Assembly (NCBI RefSeq): GCF_003703475.1 | Contig: NZ_RDQM01000012.1 | Location: 21,473 to 85,472 of the forward strand | DNA length: 64,000 bases | Reading direction: 5' to 3' | From: Allofranklinella schreckenbergeri | Lineage (GTDB): Bacteria > Pseudomonadota > Gammaproteobacteria > Burkholderiales > Burkholderiaceae_C | Shown: positions 54,451 through 62,929 of the stretch, one piece after another | How positions within the stretch are numbered: position 1 is the stretch's first letter | Layout of the letters: every line of letters starts with the position of its first letter | Position numbers and translations under genes: made by a program | Notes under the pieces: generated by a model | The model's database searches: none | What the model saw: the letters and a program-made list of their open reading frames with translations, nothing else | Told to the model about the DNA's origin: nothing

Positions 54451-55401
54451 ATGCAACTGTTCGACACCCAAGCCACCGAAGCCCGCCTGCCCTTCAGCCA
54501 GCTGATCCCCGCCCTGCAAACCGCCTTTACCCAAGGCGCTCAGGTACCGCTGCGCCACAACCACCGCATCGAATGCCAAGGCGTGCAAGGCACCAGCCTG
54601 CTCATGCCCGCCTGGAGCGAGCGCGGCTACTTCGGCCTCAAAACCGTCAACATCTACCCCGCCAACAACCAACGCGGCCTGCCCGGCCTGCATGCCACCT
54701 ACATCCTCTACGACGCCACCACCGGCGTCCCGCTGGCCTTGATGGACGGCAACGCCATCACCGCCCGCCGCACCGCCGCCGCCGCCGCGCTGGGCGCGCA
54801 ATACCTCGCCCGCCCGGACGCCCGCCACCTGCTGCTGCTGGGCTGCGGCCGCGTGGGCAGCCTGGTGCCCGAAGCCATGCGCCACGTGCGCCCCATCGAC
54901 ACCGTGCGCGTGTGGAACCCCACCGCCGAGCGCGCCGATGCCCTCGTGCAACGCCTGCGCGCCCAAGGCTTTGCCGCCGAGCGCGTGCAAGACCTGGAAA
55001 GCGCCGCACGCCAAAGCGACATCATCAGTTGCGCCACCCTTGCCACCACGGCGCTGATCCACGGCCACTGGCTGCAACCGGGCGTGCACCTCGACCTCAT
55101 CGGCAGCTTCACCCCCCAAATGCGCGAAGCCAGCCCCGACTGCCTTATCGGCAACCAGGTCTTTGTCGATACCGAAGAAGCCCCCATGAAAGCAGGCGAA
55201 CTGCTCGATGCCTTTGCCACCGGCCAATTCAGCGCGCAGGACATCCAGGCCGACCTGAGCGCCCTGTGCCGGCAGCAACACCCTGGCCGCCAGGACGATG
55301 CCGCCATCACCGTCTTCAAAGCCGTTGGCACCGCCCTGGAAGACCTGGCCGCCGCAACCTTGGTGCTGGAAGCGCCAGAGCACCCGCCCACTGTCAACTG
55401 A
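54451..55401 (+). CDS. Ornithine cyclodeaminase/mu-crystallin family protein
   Basis: A protein of 316 residues. The NAD(P)-binding part has LLLLGCGRVGSLVPEAM and the family blocks GYFGLKTVNIYPANN, PLALMDGNAITARRTAAAAA, and DLIGSFTPQMREAS. Members include ornithine cyclodeaminase, alanine dehydrogenase and delta1-pyrroline-2-carboxylate reductase. Together with the adjacent FAD oxidase a cyclic imino acid pathway (proline, hydroxyproline or pipecolate type) is plausible, but the substrate is not shown by the sequence. Confidence 0.9.
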   Translation: MQLFDTQATEARLPFSQLIPALQTAFTQGAQVPLRHNHRIECQGVQGTSLLMPAWSERGYFGLKTVNIYPANNQRGLPGLHATYILYDATTGVPLALMDGNAITARRTAAAAALGAQYLARPDARHLLLLGCGRVGSLVPEAMRHVRPIDTVRVWNPTAERADALVQRLRAQGFAAERVQDLESAARQSDIISCATLATTALIHGHWLQPGVHLDLIGSFTPQMREASPDCLIGNQVFVDTEEAPMKAGELLDAFATGQFSAQDIQADLSALCRQQHPGRQDDAAITVFKAVGTALEDLAAATLVLEAPEHPPTVN

Positions 55402-55485
55402 TTGCAGCCACTAGCCAGCCGCCGCTGGCTGGCAGCCCCAGCGGCAACATTTCGCACGCACCAAACCACTGCCAACGTCCCAAAC

Positions 55486-55720
55486 TGTGGATAAACCTTG
55501 CGTGTGGCGTGGATGGAATCCGCCCAATCGCCCGGCAAGCCCGTTCAGCGCCATTTGTCCCCATTGACCCCCATCGCTCACTGCACTTAACGCACAGGCT
55601 TTTTTCGCTGCAAGGCCTTGAAGTTACTGAAGAAAAAAAGTTATCCACAGGACAGGCGACGGCTTACTACTACCACTACTTATTTTTTTATTCAAAAGTT
55701 TGGTAGTGATAGTGGGCCCA
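55486..55720. other. Putative replication-origin module A
   Basis: A non-coding stretch with two perfect DnaA boxes: TGTGGATAA at 55486-55494 and TTATCCACA at 55641-55649. A hairpin-prone CTACCACTAC/GTAGTGATAG block with a T-rich loop follows (55665-55713), then GGCCCA. It lines up with module B at a nearly constant offset of 849-850 bases. Confidence 0.65.
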
Positions 55721-55746
55721 ACAGGGGGACAGAAATTTCGCCAGCT

Positions 55747-56259
55747 TTAGCAAACAAGCTTTCCCGCTAAGACCAATGAGGTCGTTGCTTCGGAAACGTA
55801 CATATCAACATCGATTTGCGTACCCGTCAGATAGCAGAACGCAATGACTTCATGGCCCAAAGAAAGTGCTGGCGTGCTTTCTTCAGGGTGCAAGACAGAC
55901 ACGACACTGATCCAAAACTGCACGGCATATTGCTGTCGCAACGCATTCAGCACAGGAATTTTGTCGTGCAGTTGCAAGGCAATGCGTTGGCATTGCCGAC
56001 CTGCATCAAAAACAGGCTTTTTTTGCATGCAGCCGCTCCAACAGGAAAAGCCATAGGGCTTGTTGAACGCATTTCTATCCCCTTGCTGCCACGCACGGTG
56101 AGGATGGAGGCCCAGTAAAGCAGTAATGACCGCCGGATCGAAATTTCCGTTTTCAACAGCGACGTGAGACAGCCGGCCCTTGCCAGTGCGAATCGTTTTG
56201 GTTTGCGAGGCGATGCTGAAATAGCTGTAGCACTGGACTTGGTTCATGTTTGATGGCAT
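55747..56259 (-). CDS. DUF4279-domain protein
   Basis: A protein of 170 residues resembling DUF4279: CYSYFSIASQ at the N-terminus, then FDPAVITALLGLHPHRAWQQGD, YGFSCWSG, and a hydrophobic C-terminal part (GHEVIAFCYLTGTQIDVDMYVS). The function of DUF4279 is unknown; it is often seen as a lone gene and sometimes with toxin-immunity sets. Two starts are possible (ATG at 56259 or 56247). It is flanked on both sides by the origin-like modules and does not look like part of an operon. GC content is lower than in neighbouring genes. Confidence 0.65.
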   Translation of the reverse strand: MPSNMNQVQCYSYFSIASQTKTIRTGKGRLSHVAVENGNFDPAVITALLGLHPHRAWQQGDRNAFNKPYGFSCWSGCMQKKPVFDAGRQCQRIALQLHDKIPVLNALRQQYAVQFWISVVSVLHPEESTPALSLGHEVIAFCYLTGTQIDVDMYVSEATTSLVLAGKLVC

Positions 56260-56334
56260 TGGGTCTAACCCGTTTGTCTCTGCGCACAACCAGGGCCACA
56301 AAAGAACAGCGGGTTTGCAAAACAAAAGGCAAAT

Positions 56335-56569
56335 TGTGAATAAACACCGTTTTTTCTGTGGAAAACCTAGAGGCGAAACGTCTGTTTTAGCCCCTCGTCA
56401 AACTTATCCCCATTTCGCGCCAGTGCTGAAGGCAACTCTTGCACAGACTTTTTTAGGTCCTAAGTTGTTGAAATTTCATCAAAAAACAAGTTATCCAAAG
56501 AAAAATGGCAACCCTACTACTACGACTCCATTCTTTTTATTCAATTGTTTAGCAATCGTAGTAGGCCCA
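56335..56569. other. Putative replication-origin module B
   Basis: A counterpart of module A. It has four DnaA-like boxes with one mismatch each: TGTGAATAA (56335), TGTGGAAAA (56357), TTATCCCCA (56404) and TTATCCAAA (56491). The hairpin CCTACTACTACGA/TCGTAGTAGG and GGCCCA follow. Its downstream flank 56640-56760 is very AT-rich and could serve as an unwinding element. Confidence 0.6.
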
Positions 56570-56749
56570 CATTTGAAGCAAAATTTTTGGGGCGGGGCCT
56601 TTTTTGAAGCTGGAATGCTGTTGCAAATGCGTTTCCCCGCGCCAAAACGTGGGGCATGGCTCAACATCCCCGAATGTTTCGGAATTTTCAAAAATATGAA
56701 ATTGAGAGAAGTTGCATAATTTTTGAAGATTTTTAGATACAAAAGACGT

Positions 56750-56774
56750 AAAAAAACGGCGAATGATCGCCGTT
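56750..56774 (-). terminator. Intrinsic terminator of the mnmA-trpG-aroQ operon
   Basis: On the minus strand the stem AACGGCGA/TCGCCGTT with a four-base loop is followed by a T-run, 36 bases past the aroQ stop. Confidence 0.85.
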
Positions 56775-56810
56775 GCCTTTCTTAAAAATGCTCTTTGAAA
56801 TGTAATAGAG

Positions 56811-57248
56811 CTATTTCAACTTGCTCGCTATGAATTGCAAAGCAAGGCCATAGCCCATGGTGCCAAAGCCAGCCATCACCGCTTCGGCCACATCGGAAAG
56901 ATAAGAATGGTGGCGAAATGGCTCCCGCTTATGAATGTTGGAGATATGTACTTCGACAAACGGCAAGGCAACACCGACCAAGGCATCGCGAATGGCCACA
57001 CTGGTGTGGGTATAAGCGCCGGGGTTGATCAGGGCGTAGCAGCAGCCGTCTTCGCGTGTTTGGTGGATGCGATCGACGATGGCGCCTTCATGGTTGCTCT
57101 GAAAACAGTGCACGTGCAGGCCTAGCGCCCGGCCTTGGGCAATCAGCCCTTGCTCCACTTCGGCAAGTGTGGTGGCGCCATAAATGTGCGGCTCACGCGT
57201 GCCCAGCAAATTGAGGTTGGGGCCATTGAGAACGAGGATGGAATGCAT
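56811..57248 (-). CDS. aroQ: 3-dehydroquinate dehydratase, type II
   Basis: A type II dehydroquinase of 145 residues, step three of the shikimate pathway. The active-site loop is [12 protein letters not shown] with Arg18 and Tyr23; [24 protein letters not shown] and [19 protein letters not shown] are the other family blocks. It starts nine bases after trpG and ends the operon. Confidence 0.96.
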   Translation of the reverse strand: MHSILVLNGPNLNLLGTREPHIYGATTLAEVEQGLIAQGRALGLHVHCFQSNHEGAIVDRIHQTREDGCCYALINPGAYTHTSVAIRDALVGVALPFVEVHISNIHKREPFRHHSYLSDVAEAVMAGFGTMGYGLALQFIASKLK

Positions 57249-57257
57249 GGATGCGGT

Positions 57258-57842
57258 TCAGCCGTGAACAGGCTTGAGGAAGTTGCGCAGCATGGCGTGA
57301 CCATGCTCGGTCAAGATGGATTCGGGGTGGAATTGCACGCCTTCAATAGGCAGACTTTGGTGGCGGATGCCCATGATTTCGCCATCGTCGGTCCAGGCCG
57401 TGATTTCCAGCGCCTCGGGCAAGCTCTCACGCTCGATGGCCAGCGAGTGGTAACGATTCACCGTGAATTGCTTGGGCAAGCCAGCAAAAACGCCTTCACC
57501 GTTGGTGGTGATGGTGCTGGTTTTACCGTGCATCAGCTCTTTGGCCCGCACGATGTGCCCGCCAAAAGCGGCGCCAATGCTTTGATGGCCGAGGCAGACG
57601 CCCAAAATGGGTACTTTGCCTGCAAAGTGCTGGATGGCGGCAACGGAGATACCGGCCTGCGCGGGGGAAGAGGGGCCGGGCGAGATCACCAGCCGGTCGG
57701 GCGCGAAGGCGGCAATGTCGTCAAGGCCGATTTCGTCGTTGCGCCACACGGTAACGTCCGCCCCCAGCTCGCCGAAATACTGCACGATGTTGTAGGTGAA
57801 GCTGTCGTAGTTGTCGATCATCAAAAGGCGGATGGGGGTCAT
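57258..57842 (-). CDS. trpG: Anthranilate/aminodeoxychorismate synthase glutaminase
   Basis: A class I glutamine amidotransferase of 194 residues. The nucleophile is Cys83 in [10 protein letters not shown]; His and Glu are in VQFHPES. The N-terminus [16 protein letters not shown] is typical for TrpG/PabA. It overlaps the mnmA stop by four bases and is followed by aroQ. Its TrpE or PabB partner is not in the window, so it may serve tryptophan, folate, or both. Confidence 0.93.
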   Translation of the reverse strand: MTPIRLLMIDNYDSFTYNIVQYFGELGADVTVWRNDEIGLDDIAAFAPDRLVISPGPSSPAQAGISVAAIQHFAGKVPILGVCLGHQSIGAAFGGHIVRAKELMHGKTSTITTNGEGVFAGLPKQFTVNRYHSLAIERESLPEALEITAWTDDGEIMGIRHQSLPIEGVQFHPESILTEHGHAMLRNFLKPVHG

Positions 57843-59047
57843 GACTGGGGCTTTCGCGTGTTTTTGCGCTGGCGTTTGGAAGGGCGGGGAAGTTCGTGGG
57901 GAACATCCAGGGTTTGCAAGGGTTGGGCGTGCTCAATGATGCCGCCGCCCAGGCAGACTTCACCATCGTAGAGCACGGCCGATTGGCCTGGCGTGACGGC
58001 CCACTGGGGGACTTCAAAATCCAGGTCGAAGCCCAACGGGCTTTCGTTGGCAGGGGCAAGCAGGCAGCTTGCATCGCTTTGGCGGTAACGGGTTTTGGCG
58101 CCATAGCGGCCTGGCGCGGGGGGGTGGCCCGCAATCCAACTGGCTTGGCCGGCATGCAGTTTGGGATAGAGCAAAGCGGGATGGTCGTGCCCCTGCACGG
58201 CGATCAGCCGGTTGCCAGGCACGTCTTTTGCGGCCACGAACCAGGGCTGGTGCTGGCTGCCGCCCCGTGCCGCGCCTTGGTCTTTGATACCGCCGATGCC
58301 CAGGCCTTGGCGTTGGCCTAATGTGTAAAAAGACAGGCCAAGGTGCTCGCCGATGCGCCGGCCTTGCGTGTTGACGATGGCGCCGCTTTTGTGGGCGATG
58401 TAGCGTGAGAGAAACTCTCGAAACGGGCGCTCGCCAATAAAACAAATGCCTGTGGAATCTTTTTTGCTGGCATTGGGCAGGCCGATTTCCTGCGCCAGGC
58501 GGCGTACCTCTGTTTTGTGGATTTCCCCCACCGGGAACATGGCGCATGCCAGTTGCGCCTGGGTGAGCCGGTGCAGGAAATAGCTTTGGTCTTTGCCGGG
58601 ATCGACGCCTTTGAGCAGTTGATGCAAACCGCTGGCGGCGTCGTAGCGAACGCGCGCGTAATGCCCTGTGGCGATGCGCTCGGCGCCCAGGCGCATGGCA
58701 TGATCGAGGAAGGCTTTGAATTTGATTTCGGCGTTGCACAGCACGTCCGGATTGGGTGTGCGCCCGGCCTGGTATTCGCGCAGAAATTCGGCGAACACGC
58801 GGTCTTTGTATTCGGCGGCGAAATTGACGTGCTCTATGTCGATGCCGATGACATCGGCCACTGCTGCGGCATCGAGAAAATCCTGGCGGCTGGAGCAGTA
58901 AGCGCTGTCGCCGTCGCTATCGTCATCTTCCCAATTTTTCATGAAGATGCCGACCACTTCATGCCCCGCGCGCTTGAGCAGCCAGGCGCTTACGGCCGAA
59001 TCTACGCCGCCGGAGAGGCCGACGACGATGCGCCTTTTTTGCGTCAT
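57839..59047 (-). CDS. mnmA: tRNA-specific 2-thiouridylase MnmA
   Basis: MnmA of 402 residues. It makes 2-thiouridine at U34 of tRNA Lys/Glu/Gln. The PP-loop is [15 protein letters not shown]; catalytic cysteines are in [12 protein letters not shown] and [13 protein letters not shown]. The tail from about 380 is short and basic ([15 protein letters not shown]). The ATG at 59047 has AAAGG at a good distance and is preferred over the upstream GTG. It is the first gene of the mnmA-trpG-aroQ operon. Confidence 0.97.
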   Translation of the reverse strand: MTQKRRIVVGLSGGVDSAVSAWLLKRAGHEVVGIFMKNWEDDDSDGDSAYCSSRQDFLDAAAVADVIGIDIEHVNFAAEYKDRVFAEFLREYQAGRTPNPDVLCNAEIKFKAFLDHAMRLGAERIATGHYARVRYDAASGLHQLLKGVDPGKDQSYFLHRLTQAQLACAMFPVGEIHKTEVRRLAQEIGLPNASKKDSTGICFIGERPFREFLSRYIAHKSGAIVNTQGRRIGEHLGLSFYTLGQRQGLGIGGIKDQGAARGGSQHQPWFVAAKDVPGNRLIAVQGHDHPALLYPKLHAGQASWIAGHPPAPGRYGAKTRYRQSDASCLLAPANESPLGFDLDFEVPQWAVTPGQSAVLYDGEVCLGGGIIEHAQPLQTLDVPHELPRPSKRQRKNTRKPQS

Positions 59048-59155
59048 TGCATGCACCTTTCAAGGCTCAAAAAACCAAAGCGCGCCATTATCGGCGATGG
59101 TCTATTGCGATGCGTTGCAGCGTTTTGGCCTGTTGTTCAAACGCGGTGGAGCTCG

Positions 59156-59184
59156 CCCTTTTGCACAACCGCGCTCCCTATAAT
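59156..59184 (+). promoter_or_regulatory. Probable promoter of the polyprenyl synthase gene
   Basis: A perfect TATAAT at 59179-59184 lies 35 bases before the start. A TTGCAC at 59161 is too close for a normal -35, so spacing is atypical. Confidence 0.45.
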
Positions 59185-59218
59185 TGCCGGTTATTTTTGA
59201 CTCTTGTGAATTTCGACA

Positions 59219-60190
59219 ATGACCCGCAATGATCACGTTTTGGCTCCCATCGTCCAGGACATGGAGGCCGTTGATGCGGTTATTGCATCGCGTCTGACAA
59301 CCAACGTGCCGCTGATTGGCCAGGTGGCCCATCACATCATTGCCGCTGGAGGCAAGCGCTTGCGCCCCGCCATGCTTTTGCTGGTTGCCAATGCCTTGGG
59401 TTATCAGGGCGTGCAGCACCATGAAATGGCCGCCGTGATGGAGTTCATCCACACCGCAACGCTGCTGCATGACGATGTGGTGGACGAATCCACCATGCGC
59501 CGCGGCCAGCCCACGGCCAATGAGAGCTTTGGCAACCCTGCCAGCGTATTGGTTGGTGATTTTCTGCATTCCAGGGCTTTTGAAATGATGGTGGCTACCG
59601 GAAATATCCGGGTCATGGAAATTGTTTCAGCCGCCACCAATATCATTGCCGAAGGCGAAGTGCAGCAATTGATTAACATGCACGATGCTTCTTTGGATGA
59701 AGAAGGGTATTTGCGCGTTATTCGATCCAAAACCGCCAAACTGTTTGAAGCCAGCACCCAAGTGGGGGCCATTTTGGCCCAGGCCGCGCCTGAATTGGAA
59801 AATGCTGCGGCCATTTATGGCCAGGCGCTGGGCACGGCATTTCAGATTATTGACGATGTGCTCGATTACGATGGCAGCGCTGAGGAAATGGGCAAAAACG
59901 TCGGCGATGATTTGCGCGAAGGCAAGGCGACTTTGCCCTTGATTGCCGCCATGCAGCGTGCCGATGCGCAGCAAGCCCAGGTGGTGCGCGATGCCATTGA
60001 GCAAGGCAGCACGGAGCAATTGGCGCAAGTGATTGAAATCGTGCGCGCCAGTGGCGCGATGGAGGTCGCGCGCGAGGCGGCGCATAACGAAGCTGTGCGT
60101 GCGCTGGAGGCGTTGGCCCATTTCCCGTCCAACCCTTTCAGTGAGGCTTTGCGCACCTTGCCGCAGCAGTTGCTGGTGCGCAGAAGTTGA
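59219..60190 (+). CDS. ispB: Polyprenyl (octaprenyl) diphosphate synthase
   Basis: A trans-prenyltransferase of 323 residues. It makes the side chain of ubiquinone from isopentenyl diphosphate. The first aspartate-rich motif is HDDVVDES (Asp85, Asp86, Asp89) and the second IIDDVLDYDG; GGKRLRPAMLLL binds the diphosphate. Chain length cannot be read reliably, so octaprenyl is by homology. It stands alone, away from rplU/rpmA where it is often found. Confidence 0.95.
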   Translation: MTRNDHVLAPIVQDMEAVDAVIASRLTTNVPLIGQVAHHIIAAGGKRLRPAMLLLVANALGYQGVQHHEMAAVMEFIHTATLLHDDVVDESTMRRGQPTANESFGNPASVLVGDFLHSRAFEMMVATGNIRVMEIVSAATNIIAEGEVQQLINMHDASLDEEGYLRVIRSKTAKLFEASTQVGAILAQAAPELENAAAIYGQALGTAFQIIDDVLDYDGSAEEMGKNVGDDLREGKATLPLIAAMQRADAQQAQVVRDAIEQGSTEQLAQVIEIVRASGAMEVAREAAHNEAVRALEALAHFPSNPFSEALRTLPQQLLVRRS

Positions 60191-60278
60191 CGTTGCGCTG
60201 ATGGCGTGCTTGCCGCGTTTTTCATCGCATCAGAAATAAGATTTTGATATTCAAGTGATTCAGGCAAAGGGGGCGTCC

Positions 60279-61187
60279 ATGATCGACGTTAATCTGGAAA
60301 ATTTTGAAACGGAAGTCATCCAGGCTTCCATGCAAACGCCAGTGCTGGTGGATTTTTGGGCGCCGTGGTGCGGCCCTTGCCAAACGCTGGGGCCGATTTT
60401 GGAAAAGCTGGAATTGGCTTATGGCGGGCGCTTCAAATTGGTCAAAATCGATTCGGATCAGGAGCAGCAGCTTGCCGCCATGTTTGGCGTGCGCAGCATT
60501 CCCACGTGCGTGTTGATGTCGCAGGGGCAGCCTGTTGATGGTTTCATGGGCGCTTTGCCTGAGAGCCAATTGCGGGCGTTTTTGGATAAGCATTTGCCAG
60601 AAGGGCCAGTGTTGCCTGTGGACGATGCTTTGCCCACAGAAGACGGCGCAGGCGAGGACGACGATTTGCAGTCCAAACTGGAGCGGCTGGAAAAAGCCGT
60701 GCGCGAGCAGCCAGACGATGAAAAAGCCCGTTTTGCCTACCTGCGCCTGCTGCTGGAAATGGGGCTGGAAGACGAAGCCCGGGCTGAATTTGCAACGGTG
60801 GCGACGCTGGCCGATGGCTCTTTGCGGTATGGCGCCATCCGGGCTTGGCTGGAGGCGCTGGAGGTGGCGCGCCAAGCAGGCGATGCCAATGCCCGCTTGC
60901 AAGAGCTGGATGCGGCCATTGCCACCGATAAGCGCGATTTCGGCGCCCGCTACCAGCGCGCCCAGTTGCTGCTGGCGCATAACCAGTGGACGCAGGCGAT
61001 GGATGAGTTGCTGGAAATCCTGATGCGCGATCGCCATTGGAATGAGGAGCGCGCGCGTAAAACCTATGTGGCGATTCTGGAGATCATCGAGCCGCCCAAG
61101 CCGCCAGTGGCCGAAGGGCAAATCCCGCCGGAAGACCCAGTGGTGGCCAGCTACCGCAGGAGGCTGTCGAGCGTGGTGTTGAGTTGA
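60279..61187 (+). CDS. cnoX: Thioredoxin-TPR protein (CnoX/YbbN-like)
   Basis: A protein of 302 residues. The N-terminal thioredoxin domain (1-108) has an intact WCGPC motif (Cys31 and Cys34), unlike E. coli CnoX which has SxxC. An acidic linker is followed by TPR-like helices (about 130-260). CnoX proteins are stress chaperones handing clients to GroEL and DnaK; the CGPC form could also be redox-active. The ATG at 60279 follows AAAGGGGG and is preferred over the GTG eight codons upstream. Confidence 0.88.
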   Translation: MIDVNLENFETEVIQASMQTPVLVDFWAPWCGPCQTLGPILEKLELAYGGRFKLVKIDSDQEQQLAAMFGVRSIPTCVLMSQGQPVDGFMGALPESQLRAFLDKHLPEGPVLPVDDALPTEDGAGEDDDLQSKLERLEKAVREQPDDEKARFAYLRLLLEMGLEDEARAEFATVATLADGSLRYGAIRAWLEALEVARQAGDANARLQELDAAIATDKRDFGARYQRAQLLLAHNQWTQAMDELLEILMRDRHWNEERARKTYVAILEIIEPPKPPVAEGQIPPEDPVVASYRRRLSSVVLS

Positions 61188-61232
61188 AAAGCGCCCTGCC
61201 CTGCCTTGCTCCACCCGCTTTGTGCGTTATTG

Positions 61233-61260
61233 AAAAAGAGTCTGCATGCAGACTCTTTTT
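61233..61260. terminator. Bidirectional intrinsic terminator
   Basis: A 28-base perfect palindrome, AAAAAGAGTCTGCA and its complement, between convergent genes. Repeat copy 17 follows directly. Confidence 0.93.
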
Positions 61261-61261
61261 C

Positions 61262-61340
61262 ATTTCAATCAAAAGAAAATTAATATTATTACCATCATGC
61301 CGAAACATGGGTATTTTATTTCTTTTTGATTTGTAAAAAT
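61262..61340. repeat. AT-rich hairpin repeat, copy 17
   Basis: ATTTCAATCAAAAGAAAATT, then ATTACCATCATGCCGAAACA, then ATTTCTTTTTGATTTGTAAA. It lies beside a separate perfect terminator, between convergent genes. Confidence 0.9.
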
Positions 61341-61362
61341 TAAGTGCCTGCTTGGCCTGGCG

Positions 61363-62871
61363 CTATTTTTTGCGGGATTTGCCGCCACCCAGCAGCCCGC
61401 CCAGCACGCCTCTGAGCAATTGCCGCCCCAGGCTATTGGCCTGGCTGCGCACGGCCGATTTCAGTGTGCTTTGCACCAGGCCGTCTTTTTTGCCCCCGCG
61501 CGGGCCGGTGCTGCCGAACAGGAATTCATTGACCATGTTGCCCAGGCTGTTTTGTTCTTTGAGGGCTTCTTCGGCAGCGCGTTGTGCGGCGTCTGCGCGT
61601 TGCTGCAAAACTTCGTAGGCCGATTCGCGGTCGATGGCGCTTTCATAAACGCCTGCCACCAGTGAATCGCGCAGCAATTGCTGGCGTTGCGTTTCGGTAA
61701 TGGGGCCAATTTGGCTGCCTGGGGGAACCACGAATGCGCGCTCGGTCACACCCGGGCTGCCTTTGGCATCCAGCAGGCTGATGAGCGCCTCGCCCACGGC
61801 CAGCTCGGTGATGGCTTTCTCGATATCCAGGCCCGGTTGGCCGCGCATGGTTTGCGCGGTGGCGCGAACGGCTTTTTGGTCGCGCGGCGTAAAGGCGCGC
61901 AAGGCGTGCTGCACGCGGTTGCCCAATTGGGCCAGCACGCTGTCGGGGATGTCCATGGGGTTTTGCGTGACGAAATACACGCCAACGCCTTTGGAGCGGA
62001 TTAGCCGCACAACCAGTTCGATGCGCTCCAGCAGGATTTTGGGCGCGTCGGTAAAGAGCAAGTGCGCTTCGTCGAAGAAGAAGACGAGTTTGGGCTTTTC
62101 CAGATCGCCCACTTCGGGCAGGTGCTCGAACAATTCCGACAGCATCCAAAGCAAAAAGGTGGCGTACAGGCGCGGCGCGTTCATCAACCGATCGGCCGCA
62201 AGGATGTTGACGTAGCCGCGCCCGTGGTGATCGGTTTGCATGAAGTCGGCGATGTCGAGCATCGGCTCGCCAAAAAACTGGTCGGCGCCTTGTTCCTCGA
62301 TTTGCAGCAGGGCGCGCTGGATGGCGCCTACGCTGGCGGCGTTGATGTTGCCGTAGGTGCTGCGGTATTCGCTGGCGCGGTCGCTGATGTGTTGCAGCAT
62401 GGCGCGCAGGTCTTTCAGGTCAAGCAGCAACAGGCCGTCGTCATCGGCGACACGGAAGGCGATGTTGAGAATGCCGCTTTGGGTATCGTTCAGCCCCAGC
62501 ATGCGGGCCAACAGCAATGGCCCCATGTCGGAGATGGTGGCGCGCACGGGGTGGCCGCTTTGGCCAAAAACATCCCATAACAGAGTCGGGGCGGCGTAGG
62601 GCTGCGGCGGCTCAATGCCGCGTTGGGCCAGGATCGCGGCCATCTTTTCCCCCACCTGGCCCGTTTGGCTGATGCCACCCAAATCGCCTTTGACGTCCGC
62701 CATGAAAACGGGTACGCCCGCTTTTGAAAATTGCTCGGCCATCGCTTGCAAAGTGACGGTTTTGCCCGTGCCGGTCGCACCTGTGATCAGGCCGTGACGG
62801 TTGGCCAGCCCAGGCAGCAGCAGACATTCGGTATGGGGATTGCGCGCAATCAATAAAGGAGAGGGGGACAT
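61363..62871 (-). CDS. HerA-like ATPase (DUF853, YjgR type)
   Basis: An ATPase of 502 residues. The P-loop is GATGTGKT at 31-38; [11 protein letters not shown] is Walker B. The C-terminal part (from about 420) has a [16 protein letters not shown] glycine-rich tail. DUF853 proteins resemble HerA helicases/FtsK-like pumps, but no role is established. Start ATG at 62871. It lies 58 bases downstream of the thioesterase gene on the same strand. Confidence 0.9.
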   Translation of the reverse strand: MSPSPLLIARNPHTECLLLPGLANRHGLITGATGTGKTVTLQAMAEQFSKAGVPVFMADVKGDLGGISQTGQVGEKMAAILAQRGIEPPQPYAAPTLLWDVFGQSGHPVRATISDMGPLLLARMLGLNDTQSGILNIAFRVADDDGLLLLDLKDLRAMLQHISDRASEYRSTYGNINAASVGAIQRALLQIEEQGADQFFGEPMLDIADFMQTDHHGRGYVNILAADRLMNAPRLYATFLLWMLSELFEHLPEVGDLEKPKLVFFFDEAHLLFTDAPKILLERIELVVRLIRSKGVGVYFVTQNPMDIPDSVLAQLGNRVQHALRAFTPRDQKAVRATAQTMRGQPGLDIEKAITELAVGEALISLLDAKGSPGVTERAFVVPPGSQIGPITETQRQQLLRDSLVAGVYESAIDRESAYEVLQQRADAAQRAAEEALKEQNSLGNMVNEFLFGSTGPRGGKKDGLVQSTLKSAVRSQANSLGRQLLRGVLGGLLGGGKSRKK

Positions 62872-62929
62872 GGCATTTCCCTGTGGGAATGGGGGTATGT
62901 GAAGGATGGGGGCTTGCGTATGCAGCAGC

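Noticed and set aside
56780..56810. Possible repeat end before aroQ (CTCTTTGAAATGTAAT)
   Set aside because: Only one short end-like segment is present without a partner arm or core.
60215..60255. Possible extra copy of the hairpin repeat between ispB and cnoX
   Set aside because: CATCAGAAATAAG and TTTTGATATTC are only loosely similar to the family ends, and the core is missing.
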